Shown: in pieces, positions 24,001-36,339 of the stretch
Layout: every line of letters begins with the position of its first letter
How positions within the stretch are numbered: position 1 is the first letter of the stretch
Origin: Cristatella mucedo
Lineage: Eukaryota; Bryozoa; Phylactolaemata; Cristatellidae
NCBI GenBank assembly: GCA_009760855.2
Contig: WPIO01000006.1
Span: 8,365,001 to 8,429,000 of the forward strand
Length of the DNA: 64,000 nt
Reading direction: 5' to 3'
Program-made: the position numbers and the translations under genes
The notes under the pieces: generated by a model
What the model was told of the DNA's origin: nothing
What the model saw: the letters and a program-made list of their open reading frames with translations, nothing else
Databases searched by the model: none

Positions 24001-25380
24001 TTGCGGAACGCGTCGCTCTATTTGACGCTGACAAGAAGCCGGCTTCAACGCGTCCCGGTCGGTCGCGGAGCCGCAGCTGACGCGAGTCGCCCGCTCGATC
24101 GCGGCGCGGCGGACGGCCAGCGATTGCCTCCGGTCGCCGACCTGTGCGGGCCAGATACCACCGGGGGTTGGGCCTGCGGCTTCACGACCACTGCGGTCGC
24201 AGCTGCAGCCGGAGCGACTGCGGCATGAGAACTGAAGGACGGCGCCTCTGAGGACGGCTCTCTCGCGAACGGTCACCGCAAACGCTCGATCGACGGCCGC
24301 GCGCGGAGGTTTCGGCAGCGCAGCTGCAGTCAGCCACCGCCGAGCGAAGCGACGGCCGATTTACTCCGGCCGATCGCGCTGCGGCATCAATTTTGCGAGC
24401 TGGTCACGACGCGGGCATCGTAACTTGAAAGGCGGTGGCGGCGGCGGTAGTGGCGGCAGCGGCTTGTTCGGCCGCAGTATCATCTCGTTTGCTGCGACGG
24501 TGGCCGCCCGCAGCGCTCCTGTCACGTCTTGTAACGGTTAGCACCGCCTCAATGACTAAGCGAACGCGGCCGTTGGTAACGTCGCAGGCCCCGCGGAGTA
24601 GGCGTAACCTGCCGCTTACCTAGCGGCGTAACTTACCGCGTTATGCCGTTCGGTGCGCGCCTATGCGCAATAAGCAGGCCGCCACGAAACGAGCGTTTCT
24701 GGCGCTGACCTGCTTAGTGCTCGTGAGTCCGCGGCGTGAATTGGAGAGCGAGGCGCACAAATTGGGGATTTTACTGAGCTTTATTCGCAAGCGCACAAAG
24801 TCGCTGCGCTTCTGGCTCAGCTTTATCTCCACACTTCTCACACGCTGTCAACAGGACAAGCACTCCTGCGGAGGGAATACGTCCCCGCACTTAGGCTACC
24901 TACGTCTATTGTGGGGAATGACCCGAATAGGACGCGGAGCCCGAACCGGAGCCTAGGCCCTGACCGGAGAAGTGGGGCTCCGCTTCCACTTTACGGCCGG
25001 AATACCTCGTACACTACACCAAGCACTCTTGGCGAGACCACGTGCACGTGCACACGCGCACACGCAACACGGAAGAAATACAAAAATGCGAGCTCGAGCG
25101 CTATGCGACCGTATACGGTGGCGTCCACCGAATCCTCCTGGCGCTGTCCTGTCCTGTTCCTCAATCGCAGGCGAACGGCCCACCCTCCTACCTCGCTTTC
25201 TTCCGAGAAACGAGCCTGGCAACTACCGGCGACGGCGTCCAGACGGAGCCGAAGATGAAGAAGAGCCGGGTAGTGCAGCGCTGCAGCGCGGCTAAAGCTC
25301 GGGCGGCCACAGCTGGGTGCCGAAAGCAGCAGCTTATTGTGGGCCCGTAGTGCAGTAGTGGCTACGCGCCGGCGCAAGCG
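21032..25380. other. GC- and CpG-rich block
   Basis: About 4.3 kb in which 21.3-22.4 and 23.4-25.4 kb are markedly GC-rich with very frequent CG dinucleotides, unlike the flanks. Both strands stay open for long stretches (150-178 codons at 23740-24276 minus, 23776-24228 plus, 21739-22266 minus), giving Arg/Ala-rich translations, as expected when GC-rich DNA contains few stops. I see no domain. It could be a CpG-island promoter region, a low-complexity coding remnant or a GC-rich mobile element. Confidence 0.5.
23959..23995. repeat. Perfect 17-bp inverted repeat, 3-bp loop
   Basis: Left arm gcgacgacgagcgctcg, loop aac, right arm the exact reverse complement. It can fold into a strong GC-rich hairpin on either strand. 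Confidence 0.95.
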
Positions 25381-25527
25381 CTTTACGCGGCGCGCGCCGT
25401 ACCGACGGAGTTAACTGCGGGAACTTCCGAAGCCCGAGTATAATAACTACCCTACGCGTTTACGCGGCGCACACCAGACCAACGGAGTTAACTGCGTGAG
25501 AACTCCCGAAGCCTGACTACAATAAGC
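25381..25527. repeat. Tandem duplication, about 77-bp units
   Basis: Two units, each with tttacgcggcgc, acggagttaactgcg and ccgaagcc(c/t)ga, followed by tataata or caataa. Divergent by several substitutions, so an old duplication. Confidence 0.85.
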
Positions 25528-25752
25528 CGCCGCACGCCTGCGTCGCTAGCAGTGGTCCCGTCCCCGAAGGCGGACCGCTACAGCACGTCAAGATATGAGC
25601 AGCCAACTGAGTAGCCGGCAGAACACGACCGCGCAGTTTGTTGCACTTCGCTGTTCGTCGCCGTAGGTTCGACTCTCGTGCTCTCGAGGCGTAGCCTCTG
25701 ATCGACTACCGAAGCTGCAGCGCTGAGCTCTGTCAGTCATGTCGTATTTATA

Positions 25753-25777
25753 CTCTGTCTCTCTGTCTCTCTCTGTC

Positions 25778-25850
<73 letters not shown>
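25753..25850. repeat. (CT)n microsatellite
   Basis: CT repeats, with GT interruptions in the first third. Confidence 0.97.
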
Positions 25851-25853
<3 letters not shown>

Positions 25854-26797
25854 CTCTTGACCTTGAGCGTAGCTGCTATTTTTGTCGGACCCGTTTGCTC
25901 TCGGTGTCCGTCCTCGTTATCGTCCCTCCTCGGTGTCCGTCCTTGGCCTATTCGCTTCTGCCTGCAATTTATTAGATGGCTCCTCCGCCAGCTCGCCATC
26001 CTTTCGCTCTTTGTTTAATGGAGCACAGTAGTCGGTCCACGTCCTGACCGCTCTTTGTCTAACCAAGCTCCATTCTAACCTGAGCTAGGTTGATCAGGAG
26101 CTGGGTCTGTACTAGGCGCCCTAGTTGACCCCGCTAAGGCAAGGGCTCCCATCGCGGCTAAACTGAGAGCTGCACCAGTGCACGTCTTCGCGCTGGCTCA
26201 AGTCGCTCGTTGTATGTTCCGCGCGTTTTCGCGGCGGTCGGTTCACAGTGGCAAAGCGCCTGCGACGAGCGGGACAACCTTGATCGCTGGAGCGTTCGTG
26301 AAATCGTCGCTGCGCGAGCATTTTGCCGGGTTTCCCGGTGGAGGGGAGTGCCTCGGACGTGAGCCGTAGTCCGTCCATGCTGACCGTATGACACGTGCGT
26401 AAAATAGCGCCACTGCGATCGCTAGCCCCTCGTGGCCTGATGAACTTGTCGAATAGGTAACTACGTTTTGACCTCCACTAGTCTGCGAAGCGAGAGCGAT
26501 AGCGTTTCTCCGCGAGATTTGGATTAAATACCTCGGGCAATCGCGTCGCGGTTCCAACGTTCACCTACCGCCGGCACGTCCGCAAATTTCAATGGAGATT
26601 TCCATCTTTACACCTGCCGCCTGCGAGAAGCAGAGGTTTTATGCTTGCTTCGCTTTCGTTGCCAATGGACGCAGTTGCACTAACGGTCCATTAAAAAAAC
26701 GCGCTGCTTACATTGGTGCTAGCCCTTACAGAGAAGTGACAGATCCTGGTGAAACTGGCACTCGGAGCACCGCAAATGAGTTGTCGAAATAAAAATA
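25851..26797. other. Unassigned stretch
   Basis: Moderately GC-rich, overlapping short frames on both strands, nothing recognised. Confidence 0.4.
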
Positions 26798-26968
26798 AAA
26801 GCCTATTAAGCAGCCTCTTTTTGTGTAGCGGCAGAAGTGCCTTAAAGGCTATCTCTCACCGCTTGCAGCAGCAATAAAGGATCGTCCGCCGCAGGATATA
26901 CACCGTCAACCTCGGGACCGAAGTCGTGAAAAGCACCCGCCTTACCTAGTGAGCCATGATGGCCGCAC
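26798..26968 (-). repeat. SINE-A, tRNA-derived (minus strand)
   Basis: Shows taagcagcctctttttgtgt (3' end), ccgcttgcagcagc, acctcgggaccgaagtcgtg and cgccttacctagtgagccat (complement of the A-box region). More diverged than the 7-kb copies. Confidence 0.8.
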
Positions 26969-27084
26969 TGACACGACAATGCGCACCGAAAAAGAACAAG
27001 CACGGCAAAACTAAGAGCACCCAAACTTGATGACGAGTCAGCACTGTTTACTTGGACCTGCACGTTTCACAACCTGCGGGTTGG

Positions 27085-27290
27085 GGAGCGGATGTGCAAC
27101 TGCTCTACTGACTCTGCTATGCTTCCCATTTTCTCTTTGCTGCTCGAGATGAAGTGTTGGCTACCGAATGCTTGTACCGAATGCCGCTTAGGCTGTGAGT
27201 GCGCTATACAAAACTCTCCTGCGTAACACTCACATAGTCTTTATGGCTTTGTGGAACTACAGACAGAGGTACGCTACATTACTTTGCAGA
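27085..27290 (+). repeat. LINE-B 3' end fragment
   Basis: Holds cattttctctttgctgctcg, tgttggctaccgaatg, tttatggctttgtggaacta and a final acattac, matching the ends at 36.9 and 61.7 kb. Confidence 0.75.
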
Positions 27291-29339
27291 GGGAAAACGT
27301 ACCAGCCATCACTGCAGATGGCTTTGTCTTTCTTCTAAACCGCCGCCGACTGCCTATTCGGTTCGTGGTTATCATAACTCAGAAATATCGCCATCAATCA
27401 ATTGCACAACCGTAGCCTACGGATCTTTGCCCGGGTACGGCGCCTACATTATGCAACATGGGCCATTGGCTCTAGTCCTGCAGCGGGCAAGCAACAGAGT
27501 GTTTTCTGCTGCTATAGGCAGTGATGGCAGTTAAACACTTTTCTTCCGCTACATAAATGAAATGGTAAATTTCTTATAATTTCAAACCAGCTTATGCTCG
27601 TAAAAAATCATAGGAAATCAAAGTGTTGCACTACGATGCCCAGGCTCTCTACTGGGCCGGCTCTCCACTGTCTGTCAGACAATGTATCTATTATACCAAG
27701 ATCTAGGTCGGCAAGTGCTAGCGTGTTGCCTTTACTTTGCTTCGCTTGCTTACAAATTCAATACTGTGAAAACTCGCAAGTCTACTCAGTGACTGGGCGA
27801 AAAACACAGGTATGCGTAAATGGTTTCCGTGAAGAGTCACGGTAAACTCCAGCTTTGATTCGGAATTCGGATCGGTGATTCCGCTGACCTAGCTTCTGGG
27901 CGCGTCCCATTAAACAGGTGGTTTTTACAGAATGAACATAAATTAAGTTTAAGTAATGGATGTTGGACTTGCACGAGCTAGAGTATTGTAGCGTCTAAGC
28001 GCAATTGCATGAAATTTGGCGTGTAAGCCCGTAACACAACCTTATACAAGTTGGAAAGAAAACTCCAGTTTGTGGCGTTGTTGTGGAAATTGCAGCTGTA
28101 TCGCAGTGTACTGCAGTGAATGACAGAGTATCGCAGGTATTCGATGAGCTCGTTGTGGAAGAGTCAGTTCTCACTCCTTAGCTATTGTGTAATAATGCTA
28201 GGTCACTCTGAAAAGTTATATGGACTCGTGTGATTAGCATAGAGAGAGCTAACTTTAACAAGCTGTACTTGCCATTTCAGCCATCCAAATCAGCTGCAGC
28301 GATAGATAAATTGAACGCCCGTGTTTTAGACATCTTACCCTAAATGAAAATGTATTCAGTAGGATCAATACGATACACCTAAATTCTACTACAAAAACTC
28401 AGTTGGTGTGCGACAAAAATGGACTTTGCTCCTCTTGTCGGTACAGTTGCTGTGCAACCGTAATCACGTCTTTTGGTTTTTTGTATTCCTCTTACGGAGA
28501 CTATAGGATTCAATTGCTTAATTTAAACTACCAGTTCCAAATATAAATAGATTCATACTGAAATCTAGGAACTCTCTATCATCGGAGCTCACGCACATCT
28601 TGCTAGTTCCGGGTTGTGTCAGGGCTGGACTAACCTCGCTCAGTTTTGGCTTGAATGCCAAAAAACCAAATCTCTGTAGCTGATAATAAACGTAGGAGTA
28701 ACGTTGATTGCAAGGCGAAAGAGGTTGGCCAACTTCGTTCTTACTAAAAGCGCTGCCGTAACCTCCAGGTTAATAATAGGATGCCACACTGAATTCTTAC
28801 TCTGATGCTTAAGACATGCCATAGGTTAGCTCTTTTATAGCTAGCCGACCAATCCTATTTTAGCCTCCTAGAACCTATAGGTCTTCTAAGGTATTAGCCT
28901 TCACATTCTTCCTCTAAAAGACTACTGACGGAAAAAGTATTTCTCTGCACTTTTTCTAGTCTGCCGAAATTTCCTTTCACAATCATACCCTAAATGTTGG
29001 GAAACCTAATACTCAAAACTCATCAAGCTTGCTAGCAGCAGGGTACAATTAAAAAATAATGTATCGTTCATTCGATGAGCTTTATATTACATTACATTTA
29101 CATATCCGCACTACTCGATATCCTTTATATCCAGTCGGCTGACTCTCAGCTGTGACACATCTCTAGAATCAGTGCCTGGTTAGATTACATTCCGATTACC
29201 AGACTAGCTTATGTGCTTGTAATATAGTGTATAACTTGTAGTCGTTACTTTTATTCAGGGTCCGCGGCCTAAGCTCTATATCGCGTGCAACTGGTGCAAC
29301 ACTGGCCTGATTGTCTGTCTTTTTTAATTAGCTTTTTTT
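27291..29339. other. Unassigned stretch
   Basis: AT-rich, no frame over 83 codons, no domain, no repeat family recognised. Confidence 0.4.
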
Positions 29340-29690
29340 ATTTATTGTCGTTAGCCACTGAGCTGCCAAATCGCACTACTTACGTCTGAGCTTCACCAGC
29401 TCCCGATAAAATATCAAATCGATTTTAAGATCTTTGGTCTTGCATGCAAGCCATCTCACTTGCTAGTTTAGGCCTACTTATCCGACCTCTTTGCTGCCTC
29501 TTGCACGGACTCTTCCTAAGCATATGGTCATCTAGACGGCCCTGTATAAAAATCCTCTGAAGATCAAGCCTCGCTTGGCACACAACGATAGTGTTGAACT
29601 GCCATCCGTATGCGTCAACGCCTGTATTGACTTTGCAATTTCTAGGTCTCAACTGAAGACGCGCCTGTTCCTTTCAGCTTTCTTTAGCCA
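29340..29690 (+). repeat. L2-clade LINE C-terminal fragment
   Basis: Plus-strand translation gives LHQLPIKYQIDFKIFGLACK and AYLSDLF, the L2 pattern LHWLPxxxRIDFK...APAYLSDL, later KTRLFLSAFF-like. Broken by stops. It belongs to the LINE-A type or a relative. Confidence 0.65.
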
Positions 29691-30435
29691 CAGTGAATAA
29701 ATTAATATATTTTAACTAATCTATTTTCAGTTTTGATCTGCTTTGAATGCGTATACGAGCAACATTCAGTGTATCTCACTTGCCAGAGATTTTAACAAAG
29801 GGAGTTCGTCACTGTCGTTATGTTAGCTCAGCATTCCGGCCTAGGCTGGATACTCGCCTACATTCACGTGCTTCATGCTTTTCATGTCAGAAACCCTTGG
29901 CTTTTCATTCTCTAGTGACGACGATCTAAAATGCGTCCACCGAGCTTAGGTTTTCATGCGGTTCTATATGAACGGATGATTATGATATTTATATAGAATT
30001 ACTCCACCTCGCATTCTATCCTGATGCCAACTCTGCTACATCTTTTCGAACAGTCCTTCAATGCCAATTCCTCGGAAGTCACTTCCTGGACGGCTCAACT
30101 GACTCATGTATACTTTTCAATTTCAGTCTCAGTTTGTGAGGCTGAGCTAGGCCTCGGGGGGGGGGGAGGTTGCCTCGTCGAGCGTCAAGAACTCGACTGA
30201 GTGCTCGCTACTCTACGTATGCAGTTAAGCTTCCTAACCACTGATTACGACTTGCTGGTAAGTAATCGTAACAACTCGGGATCGATGGAAATATTTTCTC
30301 AAGTCATAATCTTTCTAGCCAAGTGTGCCACCGTATCGCCGCCCTTCCATAACTTCTATAAGTTAACACTTGTCAACTGTGAAAATAATTAGGATAATTG
30401 CTCCAGATATACTTACACTCCTCAGCGTCGTATCT
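29691..30435. other. Unassigned stretch
   Basis: Nothing recognised except a G10 run near 30158-30168. Confidence 0.4.
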
Positions 30436-31131
30436 AGGCTTTGCCGCGACATTTCTACGTGCTATGCAATCGCTCCGATCACTGCACTCCGCGAGGCACT
30501 TCGCTGCTTTGATGCAGATATCCAGCTTTTTTTTAAAAACGGAACGGAATCGATTTTTAGAGAAAATAAAGTATAGAGCAAGTAAAAACCCCATAATATC
30601 TGAGTGCACACACTGAGTCCGCTTCCACGAAAGGCTTATTGCTGGTCGCTTATTGAAAACTGCCTAGATATGGGGATCTGGTTCTCGGGGAAACTCTTCC
30701 TCAGAGAGGCTCGCCACAGCAACCGAGGCATGCTGGGAGCGTCCTCTCTGTCTTCCGTTCGCACCCGGTCTGTTTTCCGGTCAATGGACGAGGTCTCTCG
30801 ACCGCACCTCAACGTGCGTTCCAGGATCGCGTTACCCATCTGCTTTGCCGAGCTCAACAGCGAACGGCCGCTCCACCGCTGAGCAACTTCGCCCGCCCAC
30901 TCTCCTCTGCAACGGCGCCCCCCCCCGGCTCGCACCTGTAGTTGAGTGTGCACACTCGGTCTTTGCGTATTCGAGCGTCGTCGTAGCCTCCGCTGCCGCT
31001 GGAAACTCTCTAGCGGAAGCTTGTAGAGTCACATGACATAGCCGGATGTTCGAGTGCTGCGATCCGTAGCTGCACTCACTTGCTTGACGGCTCTCAATCA
31101 TCTGACTGCCACTCGCTGTGCCTCCCTCTCT

Positions 31132-31228
<97 letters not shown>

Positions 31229-31283
31229 GTCTCTCTCTCTCTCTGTCTCTCTCTGTCTCTCTCTGTCTCTGTCTCTCTCTCTA

Positions 31284-31317
<34 letters not shown>

Positions 31318-31532
31318 CTCCTATTTCTACATAAGCGCTACCGCGTATGGGGTGAAAGGCAGCGGGGAATGCTAGAAACAAAGCATTCCTGAATGCGTCG
31401 GCATTGCCGCACGGCTTCGAAGACAGCGTGAATATAGCTGGATAAGAAAATGCTTCGGACAGATGGGGCCGCCTCGCGGAGTGCAGTGATCGGAGCAATT
31501 GCCTAGTACGTAGAAACGTCGAGGCAAGGCCT
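30436..31532. mobile_element. Candidate non-autonomous element with about 59-bp terminal inverted repeats
   Basis: The left end (30436-30494, starting aggctttgccgcgac and ending cactccgcgag) is repeated in reverse complement at 31473-31532 (starting ctcgcggagtgcagtgatcg). The arms match at about nine positions in ten. The interior is GC-rich on the left and holds a long CT microsatellite on the right. No transposase frame. It could be a MITE-like element or a coincidental inverted duplication; target duplications were not found. Confidence 0.55.
31135..31315. repeat. (CT)n microsatellite, interrupted
   Basis: About 180 bp of CT with scattered GT and AT units, the longest simple repeat in the window. 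Confidence 0.97.
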
Positions 31533-31692
31533 TGTTTGACAGCGTTTATTACTACTATACTCTTACATATATTATGTGTATATAGTTATATATATATATT
31601 ATACTAAATATGATCAACTATACCATTCGTAGAGCCGGAAGCCGCTCCTTCAAAACTCCCGTGCCCCCCCAGGGCAGGTTCACTTCAAGACA

Positions 31693-31808
<116 letters not shown>

Positions 31809-31899
31809 GTATTTACCTCTGATGAACAGCTCTAAGATGGACCGACAGTGCATTCTAGAAGCATTGTTTGGCTCCATCTAAAAGATTAATTTGCGGTCT

Positions 31900-33370
31900 C
31901 GGGAAATAATAATAATAATGATAATAATTCACTTAATAAAGCGCCCTCAGAGAAATCAATCTCTTACTAGGCGCTTTAAAATTTCTTCAAAAGAAGAACG
32001 ATTGAATGCTTAGTGGTAGCATGCTCGATAAAAAACAAGCATAACATGTTATGTATTTTATTTGTTTATCAAGAATGATTTTACTCACCATTCAATTGCA
32101 TTTCCATTTGCAGCAAATGTAAAGCGCCTAGAGATTGATTAAGTTCTCTGACGGCGATTTATCAAGTGCATTATTATTGTTATTATTAAAATGAATAGGG
32201 ATGACGTGCATAGGTTCAGCATGCAAGTTTGATTAGTAGCAGCATGTACAGTTTCAGCATGTATAAGAAAATATATGAAGGATCACAGGGACCAACTGAA
32301 AGCTGTAATAAATAGTTGCGTTTTGAGTTTACTTTTAAATGTGGTCAAGTCAGGGGGGATGTCGTGACGAAAATTGGGAGTGAGTCCCAGGCTTTGGGGG
32401 CGTACGAACTAAAGGCACGATCTCCAAGGATTTGAGGTTTGTAAGAGGTGTAGGTAAACAATTAGATTCCGAAAAGCGAGTGGTACGATGCTTAGACTGG
32501 TTGGGTAGTAGATCGGATAGGTAGGCTGGAGCCAAAGAACGAAGGGATATAAAAGTGAGTGACACAACCTTAAAGTCAATTCGTATCTTGACTGGGAGCC
32601 AATGCAGGTCGGCGAGAAGTGGTACGATTTAGAAAATGCAGTGCTTGCGACAGACAAGCCTAGTTGCAGAGTTTTGCATCATCGGTAAGCGCCTGTATGC
32701 ATATGCCGGTAGGTCACCAAGCAGTGAGTTATAGAAGTCAAGACAGGAAGTCTCAAATGCACGGACCAATTTAGATGTGGTATCCCTGACTAAAACAGCC
32801 CGAGTTTTAGCAATGTTATGTAGCTGAAAGTATGCAGAATTGATCCTGGAGCTGATGTTGTTGGCTAATCAAAGGTCACTCTGGAACAAGACAACCAGAT
32901 TTCGTGCAGATGCAACAGGAGATATACTGGCAGAGCCGATGTTGATTGTTAACCTTTCCAATTTATGAATCGCACTTGGTTTTCCCATAAGTAGTAAGTT
33001 GGTTTTATCATCATTCAATTTAAGAAAATTGGCCTGACATTCACGTGCTGATGTCATTAATGCATGCAGCAAGGGAGTTGAGAGAATTTGAGGTGCTCGC
33101 GGGCTGGGAGGGATGAAAGCAAAGGTACAACTGAGTGTCGTCCGCATAAAAGTGAAAGCCTAAATTGTACTTGGCAATTGCATCGGCAAGAGGACGAGTA
33201 TACACCGTGAAAGTACAACTGGACCAACCACGGAGCTCTGAGGTACCTCATCTTTAAGATATTTCTCGGTTAACGTTTGTCCGTTCACATCAATACTCAC
33301 GAGTGTCTCACTGAGATAGGACCAAAACCATTGCTAGACAGTGTCAGTGATGCCCAGGCGAAATGAGAGG
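31900..33370 (-). pseudogene. LINE-A 3' half, reverse transcriptase pseudogene
   Basis: The minus strand begins (3' end) with ATT-type tail units at 31905 and the complement of the conserved 3' element. It then carries LAPAYLSDLLPNQSKHRTTRF (32565-32350), NDDKTNLLLMGKPSAIHKLE (33147-32869) and further RT pieces to about 33370. Frameshifted several times. A plus-strand LINE-A 3' end is inserted within it. Confidence 0.8.
32048..32188 (+). repeat. Nested LINE-A 3' UTR insertion
   Basis: Opposite orientation to its host copy: ttgtttatcaagaatgattt, gcaaatgtaaagcgcctag, atttatcaagtgcattatta. The host sequence aagcataacatg breaks at the left edge and resumes as aatagggatgacgtgc on the right. Confidence 0.8.
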
Positions 33371-33537
33371 GAAATTATCGGGTTCTGAGATGATGGCATG
33401 CTCTTCTCGGACGACTCGCTCACCAAAAAAGAAATTTGCACCGTAATTTGAAGAAGCTCAACGTGTGCGCCGAAGATGCACCGCTCGACAGACCTCAATA
33501 GATCTGCCTAAGAAGAACTTAACATAAAAATAAAATA

Positions 33538-33668
33538 ATTGTTTTCTATAGCGCCCCAAGAGAACGTAAATTCAATTCAGGCGCTCCACATTCCTCGGAG
33601 CTCGAGCCCACGACCTCAGCAAGGCCTTGGTCAGGGCGAGCACCTTAACCGCGGGGCCAACGGGTTTG
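33538..33668 (-). repeat. SINE-B, tRNA-derived (minus strand)
   Basis: Complement of the family: atagcgccccaagagaacg, tcaggcgctccacat, gctcgagcccacgacctcag, ggtcagggcgagcaccttaa. Confidence 0.8.
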
Positions 33669-34387
33669 TCTTAAACGGCGGTATACTCCTACAGACACCG
33701 GTCATTGCGCTCTGCTGAATTCGCACCTTGCTAGGATCTTTTCTTACACCCATCGAATAAGAGATGGGACGGAACTGCTTCCTCCAGAGGAGTGAGCCGC
33801 TTGAATCTTCCCACCGACGGCACGATAAATGAGCCTGCTCTAGAACCTTTCAACCCCTTTTCTCTCTAAGACTAGTAGCTTCTCCCTTCAAGACCGGAAG
33901 CCGGAAAGGGTTGACATGTCTACGGAGGGAGGCAACGTACGGTATTTTGGCTAAAGGATTGATTGCTCGAGCGGATGTGACTTGGGGTGGAAAAGCCCAG
34001 CACCGCCCGTTCTGCCATATGTCGGGTGAAAGTTCAGCCGGGGGCGGAGGGAGGGATTCGACAGCTGCCCCCACCGCCCACCGGTCGCTTTGAAAATGGG
34101 CTGACCCAGCAAATTTACAGCCATGCCAATCAGATCGTCAAAGCTCCCTTGGAGGCGCCATAGTGAGTAAATACCAGGTATGCTCTGCTATTCGTAGTTG
34201 ACGGGCAACGGCGTTAATGGCTTTATTATGCTCAACGAGGCCAGTTTATGGCCCAGCTTATGAACAGGATGATAGTAGTTAAAGCTTTTCTGCTGCTATA
34301 TTAGTATGATGTTACATCATAAGTCGTTTACCTCTTAGCCCACAGCTAAATTCAGGCAGACCGATCGGGTGGCTAGCGTAGATGCCG
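33669..34387. other. Unassigned stretch
   Basis: Frames of 60-74 codons overlap on both strands at 33850-34093; no domain recognised. Confidence 0.4.
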
Positions 34388-34512
34388 TGCTGGTTTGGCC
34401 GAGTGGTTAAGGTGCACGCCCTGACCAAGGTCTGGCCGAAGTCGTGGGCTCGAGCCTCGTGGCATATGTGACGCGCCTGAATAGAGCATACGTTCTCTTA
34501 GGGCGCTATACT
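34388..34512 (+). repeat. SINE-B, tRNA-derived
   Basis: tggccgagtggttaaggtgc is a near-perfect class II tRNA (Leu/Ser-like) A-box region; gtgggctcgagcc is the B-box position. The 3' body gcgcctgaatagagc...tctcttagggcgctat follows, so this is a SINE and not a functional tRNA. Confidence 0.82.
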
Positions 34513-36339
34513 TGATTTATCCCAGCATTATTCCAGAGAATTGCATATCAAGCTCAGGATTTACAGGCTTCCGGGTGGTTCGCCAGCTGCTCGGAGGTAA
34601 AGGCTTGAAAAAACACTTGAAGAGTTAGCCGAATGCCCCAATAGCTAAAGTGTAAAGTTAAAGTAACCAGTTTTTGAAGGGGCTCAGCGTTTAACGGACG
34701 GTAGGTCGTACCTGGGCCGATGGCCGCCATCATCGGGCAGCAAGCGACCGATTCTGATGCGTCGAAAAGGTGACCCGAGTAGCGGTTTGAGAAGAGTGAG
34801 GTGAATGGCACGGCAAACCTCGAACGTCGCCCTGGCCGAGGGTGGTGTGAAAGAAACGGCTGTGGGTGCCGAAATTGACGGCAGGCAAGAGTCCCGGGTC
34901 ATGATCCTAATAATTTTGGACAGCCTTCTCAAGGGTCTCTCGAAGGGGACCTTGGAAGCTGGCGAAAGCCCGTATCCCCCTCGGGTGATCGAAAATCGGG
35001 AGATCCGGGGTCCATGACCCCGAGCTCTGAGACCTCGAGCTGCGTGACGGTGAGAGACACGTTTCAGTTACAGGGGTTTTTCGAGCGCCGGAGTAGCCAG
35101 CGTGTCGCCCATATTTAAGGTACCACATTGTTTTTTTTAGATGGTGCTGAAGAGGCGGCTTATGGCGGAAGCGGAAGGCGATCGTGCTCCGAGTTCCAAT
35201 CTAGAGTGGGCTGCTACTGTTTTGAAGAAGAGCGCCAAGACCTGGTCAATGTGGAAGGGTTTTTCGTTCAAGAGCTATCTGTAGAGGGGACTCGGACTGC
35301 AGGTCATTCAGTCTCTCCAAATTTCTTCGTGTCAACCTAGGTTTCCAGGTTCGCTATGCTTTCCCGTTTTTTTTTGAGTTAAACCCACAGCTGTATGAAC
35401 AGTCACGGTAGCAAGTTATAATAACTAGGTTTTAGAGTGAGCTTTCTAAACGGATATCTAAGAGATATTCTTGACCTTGTGCCGAGTCCCTAAGGTTGAG
35501 GTTTAGGCCTGCTCATATCGAAATCCTGGATGTGCCCTTGGCAGATTGCATCTTCCTCTTGGTTGAGGTCACCTGAGCTTCATTAGCACCTGAGATATAG
35601 TTCTTACGACCGGCAGAAAAGGAATGCAAGCCGCAGACAAAATTGGCTTAGTGCACACGGTGCACACAGAGTGCATCTTTAGTCGAGCTAAAGGGGCAGG
35701 AACAACTTATCACACGCACACTGATTGGAGCCACGGCTGCTTTTACAGCCCTCTCAAGCGAATCAGCCACACTAGCTAATCAGGGAATGCTTAGCTTGTT
35801 CAGGCATTACGATCTCTTTAATGTGTTTTGGCAAATCTGGCAAATATAGTAAACTGCCTGGCAACATTTGTGTGAGCAGAACCAGCCGAAGGGCACCAGT
35901 GGGCGCAGAGCAATAGGTCAGCTTCAATGACATTCTCTTTCAATTTTCCCACCTGTCATTCAACTTAATAAAGACTTGAACAAGCCTTCCACCTACAGCA
36001 CTCATCTGTCACAATTAAGTCGAGTCGCCAAGATTAAAAATTGCAGCTCTCACATAAAGATATAATTTTAAGAAGATCCTGGTTTTAGGCCAAATTATTT
36101 GAAACTATTTTTTAAACACAATATAATCTCCTCAAAGGACACCCCAAGCTTGCTGCAGGACTTAGACACTTCTTATTGCTGATTTTGTTGTACAACCATT
36201 ACGTGCTTGTAAATTAAGGTGTCCTATTCCATAGAAACTTAAATTTTGAATGTTTAATTAATAAGACTGCCACTAGAGCTAGCCATCACGTCAGATTCCC
36301 ATCAAAGATTTGGAGCAGCCCGCCGTGATTATTCGATAT
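34513..36339. other. Unassigned stretch with small frames
   Basis: Contains a 70-codon plus frame (34805-35017) and a 48-codon frame starting ATG at 35141, directly after a T-run and AG. Neither resembles a known protein. Confidence 0.4.

Noticed and set aside
23740-24276. 150-178-codon Arg/Ala-rich frames in the CpG-rich block as genes
   Set aside because: Equally open on both strands, compositionally driven, with no domain and no splice context.
31093-31498. Long Ser-Leu and Arg-Glu repeat frames
   Set aside because: Translations of the CT microsatellite in several frames. The same applies to 13663-14054, 25739-25999 and 50273-50629 outside the true exon.
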